This document shows, in pieces, positions 24,431-34,100 of a stretch of DNA of 64,000 nucleotides. Under the pieces are notes generated by a model. It had not been told where the DNA came from. It worked only from the letters and a program-made list of their open reading frames with translations, and searched no databases. This DNA is from Dendrolimus kikuchii (Eukaryota; Arthropoda; Insecta; Lepidoptera; Lasiocampidae), in NCBI GenBank assembly GCA_019925095.2, contig CM034409.1:3351001-3415000 (forward strand), given 5' to 3'. The first letter of the stretch is position 1; each line of letters begins with the position of its first letter. The position numbers were made by a program, and so were the translations under genes.

Positions 24431-24866
24431 TTACATGCCGACAAAGTAAATGCACACCTGATTTATTACTTTTCCGCATTTGGACTTTTTTTGTTTACTT
24501 TGTGTTTAAAATTTGTAATTAAGAAAAACACTCTATTGTTATTGTACTTGTTTTACGGCAGTCATTGGGCAGATGTGTCGAACTGATTCTAAGAAATCCG
24601 ATCTATGCGGGCTGGCAGCCATATTGTATCGGTGCAGCAATGGCCCCATGGAGAGATCGGCAGTCAAGCGAGGATTACGATACGAGCAAGACGTACATTT
24701 GATAAGCTATATAGTGACGGACTTTGCGCGTGTTATTGAATTGTGCAGTTTGTACTGGTTGCGTCCCGTTGTATTTGTTCCTGTGTTATACATGTTTGTA
24801 TAGTTCTAATAAATTCTATAATAATTCCAACAGCATTTTATTACGAGTCCTGTAGCTCGTAACAAT
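24431..24866 (+). mobile_element. LTR-like element in unit 2
   Basis: Duplicate of 19917-20347, with a shorter GGCAGTCATTGGGCAG joint. Confidence 0.6.
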
Positions 24867-25011
24867 AATAAAATAATAATAGGCAATAAACTTCGCACTG
24901 CTGGGCTCGGTCCTTCCGCTATAGGGGAACAGAGTGTAAAACCGCCACGCTTGTGCAAGGCGGCTTAGCGGGTTTGACACGTCGGTTATCTCGATGTACT
25001 CTTTTTTTAAA

Positions 25012-25393
25012 TCTAATATATAAAATTCTCGTGTCGCGGTGTTTGTTAACAAACTCCTCCGAAACGGCTGAATTGATTTGTATGAAATTTTAAGTGCATA
25101 TCGGGTAGGTCTGAGCATCGGCCAACATCTATTTTTCATACCCCTAAATGATAAGGGTGACCCACCCCTAAATATATTTTTTGAACAAAATTTTTTATTT
25201 TAATTTTTTCATAATAGCGATATTAGTACTTTAATATTTTTCTACTCTCGGCGGTCGATGATTGATCAGTTACCATTTGATCAGTTGTTCCAGAATGATT
25301 TAAATTAATAATTGGTCCCGGTCGATGGCGCGACAATCGGGTTCTAGATTTTTGTTTTTTAAGGGCAGAACAACGTCTGCCGGGTACAGCGAG
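25012..25393 (+). mobile_element. Helitron-like element in unit 2
   Basis: Duplicate of 20498-20894, with a small deletion in its AT-rich middle. Confidence 0.65.
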
Positions 25394-25689
25394 TTCTTAT
25401 ATAATGTCATAGTGTTCCTATTTCTGAAATTCACTCATATATTTATACATACCTTTGATCAGCTTCAATTTTTATTATTACATATTATTTTAAAATTTGT
25501 TACATTTGTTTATATTTCTGTTCAAAATGTATCAGTGTAGGTAAACTTATAATAGTATTATTTATTGTGTGAAAGTATAGCTGGACTGTAGATGTTTGTT
25601 TGTTGTATTGTATTTAAGTGAAATTGTTTTAAATTTGCTTCAAAAGGGAAATAAGAAGTTATTTGTTTGGGTGACTTGTGATTTGATGG

Positions 25690-25754
25690 AGGCTGGTACT
25701 GAAAATCAGCGCTGTGTCAGTTCTTGACACAGCATAATGCTGGGTTACCAGCCT
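25690..25754 (+). repeat. Structured hairpin motif, copy 3
   Basis: Duplicate of copy 2. The C to T change in GGCTGGT restores pairing with ACCAGCC. Confidence 0.7.
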
Positions 25755-25829
25755 TATTGCCGTGGGTGTTATGTACATGCCTTTTTTAAAGTTGTATATT
25801 TTATAAAATTCTAATGGCTTTATGTTTTA

Positions 25830-26023
25830 CTAGCGGCCCGGCGCGGTTTTATCCGTGTTCTGTCCCGCTCCCGTGGTATATAGCGTCATGTTATATAGCC
25901 TATGACACTCCCTGTTAACGTAGCTTTCGAACGGTAAAAGAATTTTTTAAATCGGTTTTGTAGATCCAGAGATTACCCCCCTACAACGTCACAAACTTTA
26001 CCTCTTTATAATATTAGTATAGA
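25830..26023 (-). mobile_element. Non-autonomous Helitron in unit 2
   Basis: Duplicate of 21331-21523; here the end reads CTAG. Confidence 0.75.
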
Positions 26024-26526
26024 TGAGTACGTATATTCTGTTGATTTAGTATTATTTTTTTGTTTTATGTGTCATTCGCAACAATAAATATTTTTTCTTC
26101 TTATGTGCAGGTTTCATCACGATGTTGCCCTTCATCGTTGTTAGCACGTGGTTATTGTATCGAATATTTATCACCAATGTACTAACTTTCAAAGAATAAA
26201 TTTAAAAATGCCGGCAACTAAAATTACATTGGAAAGCATAGAAGGGATCTGCTTTACCCCTTTGAATTCATAGATTGCTGAAATTCAGCCGACTTGTTTT
26301 TCAAAACCAACCCTTCTTTTAATACGTAACTTTGATATATTGCATGGTTGAAAATAGCGATAATACCTTGTAAACCGGTGTATATCTGTATGTGTGTTAG
26401 AAGTAATCTTAATTTTTAACTTATATGTATGATGACTTTCAAAAAATGTTCATCCCGGGAACCTTTTTGAATAAAAAAAAATAATTTAGTTATGGAATCA
26501 TAAAAATATTGCAATTTTATATATGA

Positions 26527-26848
26527 CTAGTACTTCCGGCAGAACTTATCCTGCCCTGACAAAATAGAAATCTAGAATCCGATTCCAACGGCAACTACCG
26601 GGTCTAATCGTGAATGTAAACCATCCCCGGGCCCACTGAAACACTAATTCTCTTAACGCTTGGGTTACATTATTGAAGATTTAGTAGGGATCCCTATTGT
26701 TTTCTAGTTATAAATATAGCCTATATTAATTTGGGATAATGTAGCATTCTAATGATGAAAGAATTTTTGAAATCGGTCCGGTAGTTTTTGAGTTTATTCG
26801 TTACAAACATACAAAAATACAAATCTTTCCTCTTTATAATTGTATACA
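26527..26848 (-). mobile_element. Helitron-like element in unit 2
   Basis: Duplicate of 22020-22341, with the same hairpin and CTAG. Confidence 0.7.
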
Positions 26849-27049
26849 CTGTAGTTAGCAGACTGTGTTTTAAGATATAATGAATTAAAATTAAATATGA
26901 TATTAATGCGTGTGTTCTTACATCGTTTTTGACATATATTAAAGAAAATCAAACAAAAAGCATAACTTAAAGAGTCTAATGTCCAATTTGGACAACAATA
27001 TTAGTAAATCAGTATAGATCGAGTAACCGAATTATTAAAAAATACTTAC

Positions 27050-27110
27050 GTCCATTGATACCACAGATATAGCTCGCAACTAGAGCCGATAAGAAGTATA
27101 TTGGAAACAT
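27050..27110 (-). CDS. Orphan signal-peptide first exon (copy in duplication unit 2)
   Basis: 61 nt from ATG: 20 codons (MFPIYFLSALVASYICGING) plus one base, then donor GTAAGT. Length, phase and donor context are identical to gene A exon 1, and nine residues match. No exon 2 homolog was found at lower coordinates, so either it serves a gene whose remaining exons lie left of the window, or it is a relic. Sits inside a tandemly duplicated 4.5-kb block. Confidence 0.65.
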
Positions 27111-27336
27111 TTTTATTATTTTATTATCACAGTATTATTTTACATTGAAGAAATACGTGTGTGTCTCTCCTCAGCCGGACGGACACTGCGCAAATTTGCG
27201 AATGTGTCTAATGAATTGTTCTTGTAACTGATCAGTTTCCTTCCAGACGCATCCCATTTCAACTTTATCTTGTATAGGTTAAAGTTCAAAATTGTATACA
27301 ATTAAATCACTCTCCGGGAAATAACCGCACTGCTAG

Positions 27337-27646
27337 GAATTGTGTTGACTATTTTGAATTTTATTCCGTTGGAATACGGTTTATTAATGTTAATTATTGC
27401 AATGTATGTTGTGTACACTAAACGGTGGAGCTTACTAACAGCTTTGTCTCCATAGCAATAATGTTGGTTTTGGTTATTGGGACTTTAAATGGAAACGATA
27501 AAATAATGACTTCACTAAGTTGTTGGCAATGCATAAAGCAGTAAATAGATAAACCGGTTGAAGAGGTTACTTTGTGTTATTACTTGCGATTATCATGTTA
27601 TGCTTGAATTCGTGTGACAGTCGCGAATATTATTATTAAATTGTTT
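27337..27646. other. No gene recognised
   Basis: AT-rich single-copy-looking DNA between the tandem duplication and an RTE insertion; no protease exon found on the minus strand. Confidence 0.5.
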
Positions 27647-27657
27647 TAGTGGTGTGT

Positions 27658-28152
27658 GGTACCTACGCTCACGTATGGAAGCGAGAGTTGGGTATGGAAG
27701 AGAGAGCATGAAAGTAGAGTAAACGCGGTTAAGATGCGAGCACTGCGCAAAATCTGCGGAGTGACGCTCGCGGACCGCGTTCGTAATACCGAAGTAAGAA
27801 AGAGAGTTGGTCTGAAAGAGAGTGTCGCGGTGAAGGTAAGGAAAGGAATGCTCCGGTGGTTCGGGCATGTGGAAAGAATGCATGATGAAAGAATGACTAA
27901 ACAGATATACAATGCAAAAGTGGATGGATGCAGAAGTCGTGGAAGGCCACGACACACCTTCCATGATCAAATTGATCGTGTACTAGCGGAGGGTGATGTC
28001 AGGAGCCTTAAGAACAGACGAGTGTGCATGACAAGAGTTATGAATGTCAAAGAAGCAAGTGAGGTGTGTAAGAATGGGCCTAAATGGCGCTCTGTTGTTC
28101 GTGCCTACCCCGCAAGGGAACTGGCGTGAAGTTATGTATGTATGTATGTATG
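27658..28152 (+). mobile_element. RTE LINE 3' fragment, 157 codons open
   Basis: Begins in the TLTYGSESWVWKRE segment and runs open to ARELA and the stop, then TATG repeats. Target duplication TAGTGGTGTGT at 27647-27657 and 28153-28163. Confidence 0.92.
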
Positions 28153-28165
28153 TAGTGGTGTGTAT

Positions 28166-28281
28166 GACATCATTTTTTTATTGGACTTGCCTTTATGTTG
28201 CTGGTCCGAAGACCTTACAACTCTACCGGGGGGACAACTTGCTCAAGGGAGCTCCATAGTGGGCTTTATCTGTTGCCATGA
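28166..28281 (-). mobile_element. Shorter relative of the 17890 retroposon
   Basis: Minus strand TTCATGGCAACAG, GAGCTCCCTTGAGCAAG and GTAAGGTCTTCGGACCAGC, ending in poly(A). Confidence 0.62.
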
Positions 28282-28440
28282 AAGAAGGGTTGAATCTAAC
28301 GATGCAGACTAGAGGGCGACACAATGTACTAATTCAGAACGGGCGATGGGTAGTATAAAGCCCGAGGGGAAGGATCCCGGCGGACCGGGATCGGCGGTTC
28401 GCGGTGTTATGGCTGGGAGAGAAGAAACGGCGAAAGAAGT

Positions 28441-28680
28441 GGTAGGTGATAGGGCATTTGCCCGACTGGATGGCTACCCCTGGTCTAAAGTATGTCGCCA
28501 TAACAACCTTGAGTTGTGTTCCGGCATTAGTGACCAGGTTCCAGTCTCCCTTAAGAGAGCAGCAGCGCATTTGTAGTTCCTTTGGTGTTGCAAATGTCCA
28601 TAGGCGATGGTAACCGCTTTTCATCAAGTGGGCCGTCTGCCTGCCTGCTGATCTGCTGCAATAAAAAAAAAAAAAGAAAA
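28441..28680 (+). mobile_element. SINE-like retroposon, 5' end at GGTAGG
   Basis: Lacks the head; begins GGTAGGTGATAGGGC and ends in a long A tail. Confidence 0.82.
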
Positions 28681-29479
28681 GAAACTTCCCAGCAACACGC
28701 CTAGACTATCCTATAGGGGGGCTATTCCTCCTGGCGTCCTCGGCGGGAAGTGGACGCCGTAATTGGCGGCGTCTGTGACTGTCTGTCGGTGCCTGCCAGC
28801 CTGTCGTCCTAACCGCGGGCGGGATGATCCGGGCCAGCCGTTTTGTAATAACGTTGAGCCTGTCCGTGAGGACGTTACGAGGTCGTCGCACGAGTTATTA
28901 TCAAATGAATCAGTTTCGTGGTATTTAAAGAGGGTGGGGCTTCATCTGCGGTAATGTTAAATGTAGGCGGTTCCGCGCAGATATGGCGATGGGTTTAAAG
29001 CGTTGCTTGACATCGACGTTGTTAATGACGTTAAATATTGATAGATAACGTATATATATACATTAATGTGGTTATGCGTTAACGATGTTCTTTCTTAACC
29101 GACTTCAAAAAGAAGGAGGTTTTTTGAAGTGAGACTTCTTTAGAATCATTGTGATTTGAAACTCGATCAAACGAAACAACGATACTAAAAAGAGATAAAC
29201 ACATAAATCTATAAGAGTAAGCCTGCGAGAGAATAAGATAGACTACATTATATTTAATAATTTAAACAACACAGGTGGAGTTGGAAATGTTTTGAAGTTT
29301 TTCGTTAATACTTCAAATTTCGTGTTTTAAAGCTTAAATATAGTGGGAGGCCCGAGCCCAGCAGTGGGACATTTATAGGCTGATATTATATTATTATTAT
29401 TTATTATAAAGCTTAAATATATTATAACGATATAATTAATTAGAGGGCCACAATTCTGACCAGTATTCACCCGAGTGCA
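28681..29479. other. Repeat fragments only
   Basis: 28690-28890 is GC-rich without ORF motifs; 29135-29230 matches the 6845 repeat; 29341-29385 (CCCGAGCCCAGCAGTGGGAC, then GGCTG and ATTATT) looks like another RTE-type 3' end. Confidence 0.5.
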
Positions 29480-30770
29480 GTGCACGATAGGGCGTCCCCC
29501 GCAGGCGACGCTCACCGATGCGCCCCCGTCGGTGTGGATTCTCGCGCATGCGGCGAAGGGGACCGCCACCCTTCACGCAGCGCCAAACCTGGCGGGTCGA
29601 GAGGAACAGAGTGCCGTATAGGCACGTGGAATGTGAGAGGTGGAATGAAAGACAAGATGGACGAAATGATTGATATAATGAATGAGAGAGGCCTGGATGC
29701 CTTATGTCTGACAGAGACAAAGCGGAAGGGGTGCGACGTCGATGACCTCCCCGGTGGCATGCTTGCGCTGTGGTCCGGCGTGGACCTGGACGAGCGTACA
29801 AGTGGGGGGGTAGGCGTCTTACTCTCATCCCACATTGTGTCTGGAGTAAAAGCTTATTGTCTGGTGAACCCGAGACTTCTCTGGGTCCGCCTAAAACTGG
29901 GGATCACGCGAGTTTTTCTGGTCCCAGCTTATACTTCCGTAAGCTCAGCGGATCCCCAAGAACTCGAGAAGTTTTGGGAGTCTGTGAGAGAAATTCTGGA
30001 TCTGGCTGAAGAGAACGAAAGACTAATTATGTGTGATGATCTTAATGGCTGGGTGGGGACCAAACGAGACGGCCTTGAGGTTGTCCTTGGACCCTATGGT
30101 GACAAGAGAGTGAACGATGCTGGTAGGCCAATCATAGACGTATGCATGGAAAGAAACTTGCTTGTGTCGAACACCCTATTCCATCATAAGGATATTCACA
30201 CGTATACATGGGGAATGAATGATCAGAAAAGTATGATTGATCTGATTTTAATAGATAGTCGCCTCCGAAACACAATAATGGATACGAGAGCCTACAGAGG
30301 CCCCACTCTTGAAACGGACCACTACCTGATGATAAGCCGGTTTGTGGGCCTTTTCAAGAAGTGGAGACACTGGCGAGTGCGTGCCAATTTCGGGGAGCTT
30401 GAAAGAATAAAGTGTGAAAAATTGGAAGATGTTAGTGTAAGGAGTATGTATGCGCGCCTAGTCGAAGAAAGGCTTGCAAAAGCGGACTTCTCCGACTTAG
30501 ATGTGGATAATGACTGGGATAGTATGAAAGAAAGTATAGTGGAAAGCGCAAAAGAAGCATGTGGATGCGCAAGAGGCACATAACAACGAAAGGTGATGAA
30601 TGGTGGGACGCGGATGTTAAATCCAGCGTAGAGAGAAAGAGAAAAGCCTGGATGGATTATGTTGCTTCCTTGCAACAGAATGACAGTATGAAAGAGATGA
30701 AGAAAGAAATTTATCGCCTCTGCAAGAATGAAACCAAAGCTTTAGTGAAAGAGAGTTTTGGGACTTCTTT
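29480..30770 (+). mobile_element. RTE-clade LINE 5' part: AP-like endonuclease domain, truncated
   Basis: One 367-codon frame (29480-30583) carries the endonuclease motifs GTWNVRGG, LTETKRKG, VPAYTSV, DDLNGWVG, SMIDLILID and TDHYLM, the craniofacial-development-protein-2-like fold of RTE ORFs. A frameshift near 30560-30580 moves the reading into 30559-30780 (TTKGDEWWDADVK), which stops at a poly(T) junction before the reverse-transcriptase core. The usual G-D of the GDxN catalytic motif reads D-D here, keeping the catalytic Asp. The many 3' fragments in the window are probably the other end of this family, though no overlapping copy proves it. Confidence 0.82.
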
Positions 30771-30910
30771 TTTTTATTAGGAAAATTGTTTAAATTTAGC
30801 GAAAAAAAGACTTGAATATTTTTAAATTAAATTTGTATTATTTAAAATACAATTAGATACTCAAAACAAATTGAAATAATTCTATTAAACAAACTTTTTA
30901 CTTTTCATGT

Positions 30911-31168
30911 TCACAAGTTATTTTGTATGGTGGTATTAATCCATTCTCTGTAAGAGAAAACTTTGGCGTAAAGTCCGGGAATGCCATCTAATCCACAACC
31001 TAGTCCAGCGTTGACTACGCCCAGCACTTCGTGCATGAGGCCGTTCTGATACATCAGCGGTCCACCCGAGTCGCCTTTGCAGGAGTCCTTGCCGGCTATG
31101 CCTCCAGCGCACATTTTACCGTCCATATTAATTCTAATGTACGACCGTCGGTATGCTTCTTGACATTC
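30911..31168 (-). CDS. Gene A exon 8: catalytic Ser, C-terminus
   Basis: Residues 372-456 and TGA stop. KMCAGG, then [14 protein letters not shown] with catalytic Ser405 and Asp399 at chymotrypsin position 189. The segment that usually reads S-W-G at positions 214-216 reads N-A-G here, while gene B has S-F-G. Ends EWINTTIQNNL. No perfect AATAAA is obvious in the 60 bases after the stop. Confidence 0.94.
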   Translation of the reverse strand, partial: ECQEAYRRSYIRINMDGKMCAGGIAGKDSCKGDSGGPLMYQNGLMHEVLGVVNAGLGCGLDGIPGLYAKVFSYREWINTTIQNNL

Positions 31169-34100
31169 CTGGATAAGTAAGAAATAAATTATTCGTGTCG
31201 CTTTTAGACGCGTTAAACCGAAAAGCTTCACAGCAGTTTCTTGGGTGTACCCGAAAGTACAAGACGTGACTTAATTGAGAGGTCTAGGAAAGACGAAGAA
31301 TATACAGGCTGTTTCAGCAAACGGAACACCTGCTTGAAATCGTTATAGTATACCGGGAATATATCTTAATTAAGGCCTGTGGTAAAAGGCGACAAAACAA
31401 CCCACAACCAGGTGGTAGGGCATTTGCCCGACAGGATGACTACCACCCCTTGTCTAAAGTATGTCGCCATAACAACCTTGACTTTTATTGCGGCATTAGT
31501 GAACAGGTTACAGTCTCCCTTAAGAGAGCAGCAGCGCTTTTGTAGCACCTTTGTTGTTGCAAATGTCCATAGGCGATGGTAACCGCTTTCCATCGAGTAG
31601 GCCGTCTGCCTGTTTGCTGAACTCCTGCAATAAAAAAAATAGGGGAGTTAGCACCTTGTTGTTCTTAATGGGAGAAAGAAAGGGGTTAAAGTAAGTAAGT
31701 AAGTTTCGAAGTAACACTTGGCGAAATTAGCTTAACGATTATGGAGAATCTAGTTTACTGTAAAGGTGGCACTTAACATGACTATTTGTTTTCGCAATTG
31801 GGTTTTGTTGTATTTGGTAAAATATATCACGTACAGCCAAACATGCAAATACAGGAAAATACGACCATCCACACACGGCAGCCAAATGACAATCATTTGG
31901 CAGCAGAGGCTGGTGTTTCTGATTTCTTTACTTTAGTCGTATAGTTTCTACAAGCGGACGTTAAAGATTCCAACTTCTTTTTTAAATCTTTGACAATGCA
32001 GGCGATCGCCAAATTGTCTTTGATACTATTCCATCCATCATTTATACATACATACATACATACATAACTTCACGCCAGTTCCCTTGCGGGGTAGGCACGA
32101 ACAACAGAGCGCCATTTAGGCTTATTCTTACATACCTCACTTGCTTCTTTGACATTCATAACTCTTGTCATGCACGCTCGTCTGTTCTTAAGGCTCCTGA
32201 CATCACCTTCTGATAGTACACGATCAATTTGATCATGGAAGGTGTGTCGTGGCCTTCCACGACTTCTGCATCCATCCACTTTTGCATTGTATATCTGTTT
32301 ATTCATTCTTTCATCATGCATTCTTTCCACATCCCCGAACCACCGGAGCATTCCTTTCCTTACCTTCACCCCGACACTCTCTTTCAGACCAACTCTCTTT
32401 CTTACTTCGGTATTACGAACGCGGTCCGCAAGCGTCACTCCGCAGATTTTGCGCAGTGCTCGCATCTCGACCGCGTTTACTCTAATTTCATGCTCTTTCT
32501 TCCATACCCAACTCTCGCTTCCATACGTGAGCGTAGGTACCAGCACCGCGTTGTGTACGGCGAGCTGGGCCTTCTGGCTGAGGTTCTTAGCGCCTAGAAG
32601 TTTACCTAACGCTCCATTCACACTATTCCCCAAATTCACTCTTCTTTCTATATCAGCGGTGTACCTTCCATCCCTGCTAAAAGCACATCCAAGATATACA
32701 AACTCATTCACTTGCTCCAGCATAACATCATCGACCATTATCCTTGCATTCGTTCTGGTTTCTTCTCTTTCAAACACCATAACCTACGCTGTATATTTTT
32801 ATAACTTCGGGGGGTCCCATATACATGAAGTGATTTGGTACAATTTTAAGAATTTTAACACTGCTCCATTGTCCCAATTTATAGTTGTTTCAGTACGCGC
32901 TCACAAGACAGACACAAAATACTGCACGTCCGTACAGGTTGACGGCGCGTCTGCTTCAGAATATGGCCAGTGTCTGGACGGTTTATTTGTGTATTTGACC
33001 CTTTCGATGTGCGTCGAGAAACCGACAAGCGCACAGTAACGAGTATTTGATATTGGCCTATTTGTCAAATGAACATATGAGGTCAACACTTTGTCAAATA
33101 TACCGTCCACACGTGCTAATTCTTTGCCAAATATGCCAAATACGCCAATACAATACAAATAGCCATGTGAAGTGAACTCGAGAACTGAGAACTCGTAAGC
33201 ACACGTGGCATCTGAAATATTTCTACGTGTCTCAAGGTTTTTATCCGTGCAGGAACGGAGAAAGAATACAATTTCCTGTGGCCGGGCGGCCTGTCGTAAG
33301 ATAACAACCCACAGCTAGGTGGTAGGGCATTTGCCCGACTGGATGGCTACCACCCCTGGTCTACAGTATGTCGCCATAACAACCGTGAGTTGTGTTGCGG
33401 CATTAATGACCAGGTTCCAGTGTCGCTTAAGAGAGCAGCAGCGCATTTGTAGCAACTTTGGTGTTGCAAATGTCCATAGGCGATGGTAACCGCTTTCCAT
33501 CAAGTGGGCCGTCTGCCTGTCTGCTGATCTCCTGCAATAAAAAAAGGTAATCGATTTTAAAATAAATTATAGTCTTTTTCTGACATGATGTTTCCTTTTC
33601 TACTGTGCAATAATGTGGTGTCCAGATAACACGATAGTACTCTAAGACCCTTTTTAATCAACAATTTAAATATCACTCAAAGGTCTCAGATTTTTAGTAT
33701 GTTTATTATTTTGCCTTGATATTTGTATTAGGATCTAAATTATGTTAGCTGTATGTTACAGTAAAAAAGTGAGGCAACGAAATTCTGTCGTTTACGATGT
33801 TTTAAAATAACAGGCTCGATATAAAGAAACCCACACAGGCGACTACCAGTCTCAGTCCCATGACTCACGTTACCTGCGGTCCGACATAAGGTAAATCAAT
33901 ATGCCTCTTCACATTACTGAATTTCGCGTACTCAGTAGCACCCCATCCGGCTGTGTATAGAGTAAATTGCTCCGGCGGCGGTGGGTTGAGGGTGATATCG
34001 GACTCGGACGTCGGTAAGCAGATGGGACGGATGAAATCTAAAAAAGAAAAAACGACGAACTATTAGGCTCGATTCACACTATGATGCTGTTTACGTTTCA

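Larger units (their letters stand above)
22856..27336. repeat. Tandem segmental duplication, unit 2 (about 4.48 kb)
   Basis: Direct repeat of 18293-22829, separated from it by a 26-bp AT-only spacer (22830-22855). Offset drops from 4563 bp at the left to 4507 bp at the right because of small indels. Shared TE insertion sites with the same target duplications show that the insertions preceded the duplication. Confidence 0.9.

Noticed and set aside
32242..33039. 265-codon plus-strand ORF
   Set aside because: It is the antisense of the RTE fragment at 32044-32785; the same antisense reading recurs at every RTE copy.
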